Source of the DNA: Pollenia angustigena
Lineage: Eukaryota; Arthropoda; Insecta; Diptera; Polleniidae
Length of the DNA: 64,000 bases
Assembly: GCA_930367215.1 (NCBI GenBank)
Contig: OV884057.1
Span: forward strand, 202,171,621-202,235,620
Reading direction: 5' to 3'
Positions 31,334 to 42,311 of the stretch are shown here, piece after piece (position 1 is the first letter of the stretch; the number at the start of each line of letters is the position of its first letter). The notes beneath the pieces were generated by a model that saw only the letters and a list, made by a program, of their open reading frames with translations, was not told the DNA's origin and ran no database searches. Both the position numbers and the translations under genes were made by a program.

Positions 31334-31346
31334 TATTGTAAACGTA

Positions 31347-31931
31347 TATCTGTGAACAAAATGAAATGTATGGTACTAAAGCAACATCTACTGCCTTTGA
31401 CAAATGAATACTACAGTTTCGCTTTAAAAACTTATGAATATGATGGACGTATTGCAGTTTTATTGGAAATTATTTCCATGTTGATAAAACCTTCACCCAA
31501 AAAACTGTAGTCCAACAATATTTTAATGAATTTTCACGTTTTCTTAATGGATTTAAGCGTCAACTTATACAGGATGATGCTTTATGTTCCATAATGATCC
31601 CCCTAGAGAAGATAAAATAGTTTTTATTTACATGATGACCATAAAGATGATTTTAAATCAAACATTTTATTAATTCTCTTTTTGAAAAAAATCGACATGT
31701 AATATTCATAGGGTATATATGATGGCAATTGACCTAATGAAAATTGTGTGCATATTGTTCCTATTCACCTGGGCCTGGCCAGGCCCTGCCGTATTATATA
31801 CATACATATGTACTGTAGTAAATAAAATCAAAACGAAACTTACCAAAAAGCATACGCAACACAATAAAAATTCTTTATTTACTTTTTTTTAGAAGAATGA
31901 TTCTAGTTGACAACAAAATGTTCTTGATATA
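31347..31931. other. Intergenic, right flank of the LINE
   Basis: 31347-31620 has interrupted open frames, including VQQYFNEFSRFLNGFKRQ, that might continue the decayed stretch at 28.56-29.1 kb. I do not recognise the protein. Confidence 0.3.
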
Positions 31932-32110
31932 GAGGGGTGTTCTGGAAATCGAAAACGCAAGAATTTGGAAGTTGTTTTTAATACACTTTTTATAATTATG
32001 TTTAATAGAGAAATATTTGCATTTTATTACATTATATTCTTTTACTACAGAAATCGTATTAAAAAACGACGTTTAAAATTATTGCGTTTTCGATTTCCAG
32101 AACACCCCTG
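31932..32110. mobile_element. MITE with GGGGTGTTCTGGAAATCG ends (~179 bp)
   Basis: Inverted ends GGGGTGTTCTGGAAATCGAA and its complement at the right (ending CCAGAACACCCC). AT-rich interior with no gene. No clear duplication; CAGGGGTG-like ends suggest hAT. Confidence 0.75.
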
Positions 32111-33082
32111 ACAGCTACAAAACTCCATACAAATAAAAGTTGTCCCAGCCAGGCCCTGGAGTACGTTAGTGTATGTTTTTGCGACAGCCACAAAAAACCA
32201 TACAAAATACAAATGGTCCCACCCAGGCTCAGATGGCAGCTTGTGCCACACAAATTGGGTGTCTATTTAAGAGTTAAGATAAACAGTTCTTAACTCTTAT
32301 ACCTTTAATGTTAAAATCATAACCTTTAATGTTAAAATAAAAATGGTTTTGCTTCTACTGAATTTTTTTAAATTTATTAGTAAAGAAAACTAACAGTATG
32401 TTGACATTACCTACAAATAAACAAATAATTTTGACATTAAGGAAGTTCACCATGGATTGAGCCAAAAAAAAAAAAGAGATTCCGTAGTGCTGCCATCTTC
32501 TAATTATTTCACCATGCAATTATAGTAGTGTAGTCAGCTACTGAATTATGTTGAAGACGGCAGCTACAATTGAAAAAAATATAAACAGCTGTTTTTTTTA
32601 ACTGTCTGTTTATATTTCAATGGTGTCACTATCACTTTTTTTACTTTTAAAAATGAAAAACATGCATAGGGTGTGTGTGAAACGGTAGAAAAAGTATACT
32701 TTGGTAGCAAAGTACTAATGGAAGTAAAACGCCTCTGTATACTCTGTGCCTGGGGGATAGTATAAATTTTGACATTAGTGTAGAAATTTTTGACAACCAC
32801 AAAATTATTTTTTTTCACAAATTTGATAATATTTGTTAAACAAATAATATGGAAGCAGGGCCAGCGGCGAAAAAAATTAAAAAGAGTTATACAAGATGTA
32901 AGTATTATGTCAAAAGTTATTGCTTCAAAAAATTAACTGCAGCTATAATTGCCAAAATTTGCTGCAGAGCATAAAAAACTTTGACACATGAAAGTTTCTT
33001 AAAAGTGATATTTTTTAGAACATTAAACTTTACTTCTACCCAACAACTGCATTTACGAACGTACCCTACCTATATCAATAAC
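32111..33082. other. Intergenic; possible orphan first exon
   Basis: 32849-32897 reads ATG..ACAAGAT followed by GTAAGT, encoding MEAGPAAKKIKKSYTR, which resembles the start of some transposase or DNA-binding proteins. I found no downstream exon. CGCCTCTGTATACTCTGTGC at about 32730 matches the ends of the inverted repeat at 13.1-13.46 kb. CAGCCACAAAAAACCATAC-type phrases repeat near 32110 and 32190. Confidence 0.3.
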
Positions 33083-33311
33083 TTTTTAGGTAAAAACTAG
33101 ATCAAAGAATTATTGGTGTTATTAGAAACTACTTCGAAATATCTTTCATATGATGTATTAAAAATTCCTATTTATTAGCCCGTTAAGAGCATATTTTAAA
33201 AATAAATATTTTTTAAAAGATTTTTCTACAAAGCTTAAATTTTTTTTAATTTATTTATTAAAACATAATCGCCGTATTCATAAAATATAAAATAAGTTTG
33301 AAATGTGTTTT
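33083..33311 (+). repeat. Left copy of an inverted duplication (partner 37767-37994)
   Basis: Reverse-complement match to 37767-37994 over about 230 bp, including TTCGAAATATCTTTCATATG and the junction into a CCGTATTCATAAA MITE end at 33284. The two copies enclose 4.4 kb. Confidence 0.75.
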
Positions 33312-33735
33312 AAGGCAAAATTTTCACACAAATTTTTCGTAAAATACAATTCAAATCTATGTAACGCGCTACTTACTTGTTATGTGAATAACAAAAATCG
33401 ACACTTATTTCCCGTATCAGTTGTGTGTGAATTTAAAAGACAAAGTTTAGGTGGCATATAAAAAGATTTCCCAGCTAGCTAGCATATTATGTGGGTATGT
33501 TGGTTCCAAACCCGTATTTCAGCGCATTAACATATAAATACTCTTAATGCCCATTTACCAAAGAGTATCATTTTCATTAAAAAAAAACATGATTTAAAAA
33601 GACAATAGGAAAGAAAAACCATGGCGTGGTGTAGTGCCACGTAGGGTAAATTTGCTCCCTCCCCAATTGACCATAAGCCAAACGCCTTGACAGAATCTTA
33701 CCCTAACATTTACTAAAATCTGTCCCTAACTCCCC

Positions 33736-33906
33736 GTCTACAACTGACATGTTTTGCTGTTATAACATGATGTTATAAAAGCGTTGTTAAAACATTTGCA
33801 TTAACAACCGTGTTATAACATGAGAAAACTTCTAACATGATGAGTCTATACTTAACACTAACATCATTTTAGTGTTAATGTTAAGCATTTCATGTCAGTT
33901 GTAGAC
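33736..33906. mobile_element. Short MITE with GTCTACAACTGACATG ends
   Basis: GTCTACAACTGACATG (33736-33751) and CATGTCAGTTGTAGAC (33891-33906) are perfect inverted repeats. The interior has GTTATAACATGATGTTATAA. A related remnant is at 18.87-18.95 kb. No clear target duplication. Confidence 0.8.
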
Positions 33907-36110
33907 TGTATGTAATGAAGACTAATAATTATAACTTACATCCTGCTGCCATTAACCTTCGTTACCCTTCCCATTTAAAAGATTTTTAGAAGTTAATTTT
34001 AAATAAGTAGAAAAATACAATTTATTGAAAAAAATTAATAGTGAAATAAGATAAACATACATTAATAAACATTTTTGTTAAAAATGATCTTTACCATAAG
34101 GTTGTTGAGGTAATACTAAATAAATTCAACTTTCCTATTCTTTTAAATTGCAATATGAACCACAAAAAAAATATATACGGGGACAGTTAAAAAAAAAACA
34201 ACAATCAAATGTATATTCAATAATACTAATAATTACAATAATAAAATATTTATGTTTCATTACTCACAACATACTAGTTGGTGTTCCAAATTACAGCTGT
34301 CTCGATTGAAGGGCCCAGCAAAACGAGATGATAATGAAGTTTCTCTTCTTTTCTTTTTGTTGTTGGCTTTAAACGAATACTCAAATTATATTGTAATTAT
34401 TAATATGTTTAGTTACATGTAATTGAGAAGTTATTAAGAAAGATACTTTTAATTTAATTTTTTTTTTTTTTTTTAGTTACAGTGATAAGCTAAATTATAA
34501 GTACAAATGATTTTAATTATTCTAAATTCATTTAAAAATTGTTTTAGGGTCTGAGATCTTATTTATTTTATAAATTGCTTTAAAATTCAAGAGTTTTAAT
34601 TAAAATCATTTATACATATTATTATTAATAAATTTATTAATGTTAAGTTAAATATAGTATTATTTCCTTCAATTCAGCATTTTAAGTAATTAAAATTTAA
34701 GAGGTAATTAGTTAAGTTCTACAATTTTTAGGGCAAACTAAATTTTATATTTTATAGATTGCATTAAAAAAAATTAAAAATTATTTTATTAATTTTAAAT
34801 CAAATTGTAGAAAATTGTAGCACGTTAGTATTATTAAAATCGGTATATGGAAAAATTTTATATAACTCATCCAAAAAAAAAATTAGTTTAGCTTATTAAA
34901 TTTTGTATTACGTAATCCGAAATTTTATGAGAAAATGCATGAAAATTGATTTAAACTATTTGGTGTCAAACCCGTTTATTTGTGTAACATATTTTAATTC
35001 CAGATTCTTGTAGACCATTGGTATTATGTAAGTGAAAAGGTTCCAAAAGTTGACCACATGCCACGTGTGGTTGAATGAAAATTGGTAATAAAGTTTAAGT
35101 CTTTTTGGCAAACTGGAGTTCCTTTTTTGGTACCAGATTATTAGTCTATGTTATTGGAAATCCCTGTTCCGAAGGAAAATTGTCAACCCAAGTATCACGT
35201 GGTCACTTTATTCTAACGATAAAAAAATATTTCTGTAGGATTTTGACACGACTAATTGAATTCCATATTACCTTGGTTTTAATTTCTCCCACAAGTACTT
35301 TCCATAAAATGATACAGTCATCCAAATATTATTTTACTTTAATAAACTTTTGACTTTAAGACACAAATAAAAATATTATTAAATCATTGAATAATTTCAC
35401 TTCAACTTTAAATTTTTGCACTTTTTGATTTTATTTAATTATTTTTGGTTTTGTTTTACTTATGCACTTGTTCGTTCTTCAACAGTTTTAAAGGCAATGA
35501 CTGAATTGAGGTAAAAGTTAAACAATAAGGTGCATAAAAAAATGCGTAGTTAGAATTGGGTTCGATCGTTAATGATAAATTAAAAATTGGAAGTTAGAAA
35601 AGGACAAAATTATTAACATGGTCAGCATAAGGTGATCTGAAAGAGATCAACTCATTTGACCTGTAAACGCCGAATTTAATTACCATATATGGTCATGAAG
35701 TTGAACTTAATAAATGAGAGCGACAGAATTGAAAACATAAATATGTATGTAAATATGTATAATTAAAAATTTTACTGCAAATGAACGATGCAAAATGCAT
35801 GAAAAAAAACAAATAACAACATGCAGACAAAGGTGAAGGATCCTTATTGACATATGTGCATTTATTTTTGCTGTATAAAAGTTTTAAGAAGAAATAATTT
35901 TATTTTTCATTTTACAAATCTGCTTCGTTCTAGCATTTTGCTAAAATGAAAAGACGAACAGAAATAGGATTTCGATTGTTTTGTGGGATTTGCCTATAAG
36001 TATATTAAAAGTCGATTTTGGTTTGATGGTCATTTAAAGTGTGGCACGACCCACGACAGCCGGGTAAACTCTCGTATATTATGAGCTTGAAATATTACAA
36101 ATTTTAAAAT
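33907..36110. other. Long AT-rich intergenic stretch
   Basis: No gene, RNA or clear repeat seen in about 2.2 kb. GTGTGGCACGACCCACGAC at about 36040 may lie in a retrotransposon 3' region since it follows the integrase fragment in that element's orientation, but no second LTR was found. Confidence 0.4.
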
Positions 36111-36115
36111 AAGAT

Positions 36116-37066
36116 CACAAAACTATGATCTTAAGGGTTTCTATGTCATACAGATTGTTGCCAATTTTTCCACGAATCTTACATTTGATGTATTTTGGCA
36201 TAAACTTCTTGTTTATAGCCTTCGACATATTGCTTAGAATATGATTTTTTCTGAACACCACTTGACCTTTTTCGAATTGAATCGGACGAGAACGTAAATT
36301 GTAGACCTTAGCTGCTTTTTTCTCGAATTTTTTCCCTTATTCTCAGCAATTTATCACTACTAGTAGTGACTTCAACCCCTTCCCCATTTAAGCATCCCAG
36401 CTTTTCCAAAATTTTATATGCGGAACCATGCTGCACCATATTTTGTCCAAATGTGGCGTAATAGGGGGAACAAGTAATGGATGAATGATAATCGCTTCTT
36501 AAAATCGACAGGATTTGGGGCACGTATTTATCCCAATCGCTATGATCTTTATGATTCTCTAGAAAACATCTAATTTTGGTTATTATTTCCCTGTTGGCGT
36601 GCTCTGATGCATTTGACTGAGGAGCATAAAATACCGTTTTTATATGTTCAATTTCATATAATTTAAAAAATGCTTTCATTTCATTAGAAACGAATTGTTT
36701 TGCGTTATCGCTATGCAAGAATCTGGGTACTCCAAATGTAGGAAAAATCTCTGATTCAAGGTATGAAATTACATTAGCAGTCGTAGCTGCCCTAAGTGGC
36801 TTTAAAAATAGGAATTTTGTAAGGTGATCCAGACAAATGAAAATAACAGAATTTTTAACTTTAGTCAGTGGATAGGGACCTAAAAAATCGTAGTAAAACC
36901 TTTCAAAAGGTCTACTAGTGGTAAACTGTTTCCCCATGACTGGTCTAGATATCTGATTGGAAGATTTTACCGACTTACATTTCTCGCAATTACGAACGTA
37001 TGTTTTTACATCGTTAACCATAGTAGGCCAGTAATATTTTTGGCGTATACGTGCCAACGTTTTTAT
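36116..37066 (-). pseudogene. Ty3/gypsy integrase fragment
   Basis: From 37066: IRQKYYWPTMVNDV, zinc-binding CEKCKS, core start FERFYYDFLGPYPL (first Asp), FLHSDNAKQFVSNEM (second Asp) and SNASEHANREI (Glu), so the catalytic triad is kept. It belongs to a different family from the element at 6.7-11.7 kb. The frame breaks near 36310; the C-terminal part (VYNLRSRPIQFEKGQVVFRK, then KYIKCKIRGKIGNNLYDIE) continues in another frame to about 36116. The N-terminal His pair, RT and LTRs are missing. The left break adjoins a 90-bp hairpin. Confidence 0.9.
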
Positions 37067-37077
37067 AAACCCACCAT

Positions 37078-37174
37078 ATTTAAAACACGCCTACGACTGT
37101 TTGGTAATAGATTAAAGAAAACAAATTCACGTTCTCTTTAATCTATAACCAAATAGTCGTAGGCGTATTTTAAA
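37078..37174. repeat. 97-bp hairpin element
   Basis: TTTAAAACACGCCTACGACT.. (37078-37118) pairs with ..AGTCGTAGGCGTATTTTAAA (37134-37174) with a few mismatches and a 15-nt loop. It may be a tiny MITE; it marks the truncation point of the integrase fragment. Confidence 0.7.
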
Positions 37175-37189
37175 TACGCCAAACACAAT

Positions 37190-37439
37190 AAGGGTGAATA
37201 TTCGATCAAAAACGTACATTTCATTTGCCCCTCGTGGTCAAATGATTTTCTTGAAATTTGGCGGGAAAATAGTCTAGCATCTGGAAAGAACTATAGCCTA
37301 TAATTTTTATTATCTTCTCAACTAATCAACCGGTTTTCCTAAAATTTGGCATGCAGACACTGTTACATCTGAAAGAAATAAGTTATAATATAACTATTAT
37401 ATCATATTATGGTAAAACAGCGTTTGCCGGGTCAGCTAG
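37190..37439 (+). mobile_element. Possible Helitron 3' end
   Basis: Ends GTTTGCCGGGTCAGCTAG followed by T, resembling a common insect Helitron terminus. I did not find a TC 5' end or a good terminal hairpin, so this is tentative. Confidence 0.35.
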
Positions 37440-37481
37440 TATGGTATATAAAAGCTTGAAGTATTCTTTCCTAAACATATT

Positions 37482-37806
37482 CTGCCGTATTCATAAAAAA
37501 TTAAAATAGATCTGGGGTCTAATCACCGCATTCGATACTATCGTATCGAATAAACTTTCAAATTTTTTTGCATACGATAGATACTGACGTATCGAATGAA
37601 AACTCGATAAATGTAATGTCGAGTTACTCGATATCGAATGCTTTAATTTCAAATTCAATACATTTCATTCGATATCGAGTTTCATGATACCAAAATAAAT
37701 AATTTCGATCAATTTTGCTCGATATCGTATGCGGTGATTAGACCGCTGAACTGAATAGAACATTTTGCACATTTCAAACTAATTTTATTTTTTATGAATA
37801 CGACAG
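37482..37806. mobile_element. CCGTATTCATAAA MITE with a second inverted-repeat element inside
   Basis: Outer ends CTGCCGTATTCATAAAAAAT and CTGTCGTATTCATAAAAAAT, flanked by ATT. Inner ends GGTCTAATCACCGCATTCGA (37513) and, reversed, GGTCTAATCACCGCATACGA (37743), with internal TCGATATCGA-like repeats. Related to the MITE at 5847-5963. Confidence 0.7.
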
Positions 37807-37994
37807 ATTATGTTTTAATAAATATATTAAAAAATAAATTAAGTTTTGTAGAAAAATCTTTTAAAAATATTTTTTTTTTAAATTTGCTCTTAACGGGCTA
37901 ATAAATAGGAATTTTTAAGACATCATGTGAAAGATATTTCGAAGTAATTTCTAATAATACCAACACTTCCTTGAACTAGTTCTTACCTAAAAGG
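37767..37994 (-). repeat. Right copy of the inverted duplication
   Basis: Partner of 33083-33311. It overlaps the right end of the MITE at 37482-37806, and the left copy carries the same MITE end, so the MITE was there before the duplication or is part of the unit. Confidence 0.75.
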
Positions 37995-38555
37995 GTATTT
38001 GTTGTTGCGTTAGTTTATGGACCAATCACAACAAAACAACTTTAGGTTTTTTTAAATTCAATGCAGTTTATTTAATTCTTTAATAATAGCGCCTGCTGCT
38101 ACTTCTGATGCTACATAACGACTCTCAAACTTCAAAACTTTTTTTATTAAATAAAGCGTATTAAGTATTCTAGCAGTCAGGGCTAACAGAACATTACAGA
38201 TAACAATTATTACCAAAAAATACAACACTTTTTGTAATAATAAATATTTCTTAACAATCGTTACCCTACGTCTATTAGCGCAATTTGTGACGTCGGCAGA
38301 ATGACGTCACAGTAATGTTCTATGTTTAACATTTTTTTTAAGAGTGGAGTAAACGTATGTCTTAACACAAAACATGAATTCGTATGTTAATAAATACTTA
38401 CATTTTCTTTGTAATTTATTTTTAATTATTTTTTCATTATTAATTTGTAAATTTTGTATTTAAATTTTACGTTTTAAGTTTAAAATTTTTCCTTTTTTGT
38501 AACTGATAATTGATTTTGACGTTTTGCTACAAACCTTTTTAACGAAGCCAAAACT
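37995..38555. other. 3' region of the BEL/Pao remnant, perhaps an LTR
   Basis: AT-rich. TGTTCTGTTAGCCC (minus, about 38190) to GCAACAACA (about 38005) has TG..CA ends and would be a plausible LTR part. No second copy is present in the window to prove this. Confidence 0.3.
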
Positions 38556-41500
38556 GCCTTAGCCTTTTAGTCGGACAACACCTCTAGGTGTACTGCTATT
38601 GTTGCAAAGCAAATATGTACATATATACAGCAATGTAGCTTTTCGTAGTACGACAGCCTCGAAGCTTATACGTTGTAGTAACAGGGCCGCAAAAGTCTAT
38701 ACCAGTTACTGTAAACGGTTTTGTTACGCTTACTCTAGAAGACGGCAAATCGCCCATTATCCGGGCACTTAATTTCGGGTGACATCTGAAGCATTGTAGA
38801 CAACTACCAGTAAGTTTACGTATTAGTTTTCTAGCGTGAACGATCCAAAACCTTTGTCTGATTATCGCCATTAAAGTCTGTGGGCCTGCATGAAAATATT
38901 TTATATGCTGGAATCTAACAAAATTACCTACTAATTCGGAATTGTTTGGCATAAGAATTTGATATTTAGCGTCATATGGTAATGCGGCGTTTGACAATCT
39001 TCCCCCAACTCGTAGCAGTGGGACTCCATACGTATTTTCAATGAATATACTCAAACTTTTATATTTGCTGTTTGCTGGTAAATCACGGTTCTTAGAAAGC
39101 AAAGCATTTCTCTCTAAAATAATACTGTTGCACACAGTAGAATATGCGAACCAATGCCTCATCCAGTTTTTCAGTAAAAGATTTCGAACATGTTCGAAAT
39201 CCAAGTAGGTTAACAGTAAATTTTTTGTAGTTTTTCAAAATCACTAACAGTTTCCATTTACTTTAACAGATATGATTTTTAGTCTCGACACTTATTATTT
39301 TCAGTTGTACTAACAACTAATACCGTACTACTACGACTTTGTTCTTGGTCAGCATTGCTTTTTCTTTTACTGCTATTCGGTGGCCATTTATCGCAAGACT
39401 TCGATAAAAAATCAGGGCCTACAAACCAGAAAGAATTAGTTAATTCGTCAACATACGCACCCCTAGATATTATATCCGCTGGGTTAGACTTAGATGGGAC
39501 ATGTCGCCAAATATAATGTTTTGTCTCTTCTTGAATCAAAGCTACCCTGTTAGCTACAAATGTATTCCAATTTGATGGATGCTCCCTTAACCAGTCCAGC
39601 AATATTTCGGAGTCAGTCCATAAATAAGTTGCATCAATTTTAATAGGAAAATTCGCTGTCGTCTTCTTCACCAGCTTTGACAGCAATTCAGCAGCTAACA
39701 GTTCCAGCCTCGGCAATGACTGGGTTTTAAGTGGTGCTACTCTTGACTTAGCACTCCATAAATGCACCGTGACATCATTATCGTCACATATTGTACGGAT
39801 GTATATACAGCAACCGAAGGCTCTATTTGAAGCATCGGCAAATCCGTACATTTCTACCCTAACAAATGTTCTTGTGGCCAAAACGAATCTTGATACACTT
39901 ATGTTCTTAACACCCCGAAGATTCTTTCGAAATCGTACCCATTGCGTATGAAGTTTTATAGGTAGGGATTCATCCCAATTCAGTTTTAAAAGCCACAAAT
40001 CTTGCATGAAAATTTTCGCCTTTACGATTAAAGGGTTAATGAGACCAAGAGGATCAAACAGCCTAGATAATTCATCCAATACCACCCTTTTTGTTACTGC
40101 CTTTGAATCATCTAAATCTGGCCATGCGTAACGAAACGTATCTCCCTCTGGAGCCCATATGATACCAAGAGTTCTTATTATCTCTTCATCATTTAAGCGG
40201 AGGGTTTTTTCCTTATCAGCATCAGGTACAATTTTCAAAAAATTTTCGCTGTTGGAAAACCACTTTCTTAATGTGAATTTTGCGGCATTCATTACTGACG
40301 ATACTTGGTTATAAATTTCAAAAATTTCATCTTCACTATATGATCCAATGATCAAATCATTCATATAAAAATCAGACAATATTTTTTTTGAGCCGATCGG
40401 ATATTCATTGGCAGAATCCTCTCCTAACTTCTTCAAGCACCTGGTAGCTAAATAGGGAGCAGAAGTCGTACCATAGGTAATAGTTCGTTAACGATAGGCC
40501 TTCAACTTTTGCTCCGGAGATGAGCTCCACAAAACCGCCTGATGATTTGCATCGTTGTCAGTCGGTACATCTTTGTAACGTCTGCTGTAACTGCGAATTT
40601 GTAGCATCTAAAACGTACGATGATAGACATCAAATCATCTTGTACTACAGGACCTTTCATCATAACTTCGTTCAAGGAAAGACCGCTATCCGTCTTACAG
40701 CTGCAGTCAAATACCACTCTAAGCTTAGTGCTGGTTGACTCTGGCCTTAAAACATACTGATGTGGTGCGAAGTATTTTATTTTATCTATATCACATTCTT
40801 TAACTTCAATCATGTGACCTAAATGCAAGTATTCGTCCATAAATGCATTATAAGCCTCTCTTATAGAGCGATCTCTACTAAGCCTACGTTCAAGCAAAAC
40901 CATCCGTCTTTCCGCTGCGGCATAGGAGTCACCCAATTCTTTTACTGACAATTTAAATGGAATTTTCGTAATAAATCGCCCAGAAGAGTCTCTACGAATT
41001 GACTTAATAAAAATTTGCTCACATTCTTGCTCTTCTTCAGTTAAAAACTTTCTTTGATCAGAAATCATTTCTATTTTCCAGAAATTTTCAACCAACTTAC
41101 TTACATCGTCATCTTCGTTATCGTTACCACTGACCATCAAGTTGCTTATTGCGCCCAATGGCAATATACAGTTTCTGGCTTTACCTGCAACTATCCATCC
41201 TAGTATGGATTTCTGCAATACGGGTAAATTATCAATCAGAGAAATTTGGCCGACTGACAGCAGATCAAAAAATAATTTCGCTCCAATTAACATATCTACG
41301 CGTGCCGGTTTATTAAAGGTTGGATCAGCCAACTGAATGTTTCTTGGTAAATTCCAGCCAGACGCGTCAAAATAACGATCTGGTTTCAAGCTTGTTATTT
41401 TTGGCAAAAGATAAAATTCCAAGTTGACTCTATAATCATTCAACCAAGACTTAACCGTGGCCATAGTCTGTTTTTTAAAAACCGTTGGAACGCCTCCTTC

Positions 41501-42050
41501 ACAACTAGCATCTAGTCTACAAGACGTCCTTTTTAGTAACAGCTTCTGTGCCAGATTTTCACACATCAGAGGCAGAATCTAATATGGCTCGAGCGCGATG
41601 ATATTTACCATAATTGTCCCTCACCATTACTATAGCCGTTGCCAAAATAACCTCATCACAGATGACCGAGCCATAGCCTGCGCAGAGGTAGAGGGCCATT
41701 CTCTAGCAATTTGGGCTAAATTACATTTAGAGCATTTAGCAGCAGCACAATCTTTGTGTAAATGTCCACTTTTCAGACATGTGCAACATAATCTGGCTCT
41801 ACGTGCAGCATTATAGCGTTCTTTTATAGAAAAGCTTATGAATTTGGTACAATCTTGGAGATCATGGTTACTGCCATTGCAGAGTTTACAACCAGATTTT
41901 ACAACCGCAAGTGATGTTTGATTTTGACGCTTATTTTTAATTATACTTTGAGTCTATTTGATTCACTTTTAATTCACGTGCCTCAAGATCCCAAGTTGAC
42001 AATTTACTATAGTCTACTGAGTCTTCCCATTTAATTTGTGAACCCACATC
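38556..42050 (-). pseudogene. BEL/Pao LTR retrotransposon remnant (gag end to integrase start)
   Basis: From right to left: Gag end with zinc knuckles (CKLCNGSNHDLQDC and CCTCLKSGHLHKDC, 41930-41690); A17/DUF1758-type protease region and RT start in 40502-41566 (DMLIGAKLFFDLL, FAVTADVTKMYR); RT and RNase H in 39279-40436 (SDFYMNDLIIGSY, PRLELLAAELLS, TYLWTDSEILLDWL, WRHVPSKSNPADIISRG); integrase zinc region and first Asp in 38596-39204 (HIKYFHAGPQ, CLQCFRCHP, VTGIDFCGPV). The integrase core is then deleted, leaving a C-terminal end with TPRGVVRLKG near 38580. The RT YXDD site reads YMND. Frame breaks near 41570, 40490 and 39250. No LTR pair remains. Confidence 0.9.
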
Positions 42051-42311
42051 GACCCTTTCGTGGGGTTTGATTCGGTCCGGGCGTCTGTTTCCCACATTGG
42101 GCGGTTTGCGGGTCGGTGATGGCTGCACGATTCTTGGAACTAAAATCCAGGCGCGTCTTTTCCCATATTGAGCGGCTTCCTGGTGCGCGTCTGTTATCCA
42201 ATGGATCGGCGTTACTACGAACATGGCAGTATGTATAAAATGCAACCGATAGATATGAAATGGAAGAAGATGCAAATAAAAGCCGGGCGGTAATATACTC
42301 CACAAACGTCG
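42050..42311 (+). other. Probable 5' UTR of the LINE that follows
   Basis: GC-richer than its surroundings, with TCCCACATTGGGCGG and a related TCCCATATTGAGCGG 80 bp on: a diverged tandem repeat of about 80 bp, as often found in LINE 5' UTRs. Confidence 0.4.

Larger units (their letters stand above)
29135..31335 (-). mobile_element. LINE with 5' inversion (twin-primed), RNase H-bearing clade
   Basis: The left part (29135-~30495) is in minus orientation and holds the element's 3' end; the right part (~30495-31335) is in plus orientation and holds RT. The two halves meet in the thumb region: RT ends at INPRNVY (31333) and the other half begins around ILFYGAAVWWPALE (about 30490). The whole is bounded by the 11-bp duplication TTGTAAACGTA (29124-29134 and 31336-31346). 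This is the structure produced by twin priming. The 3' end is AACCTAACC rather than poly(A). Confidence 0.85.
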
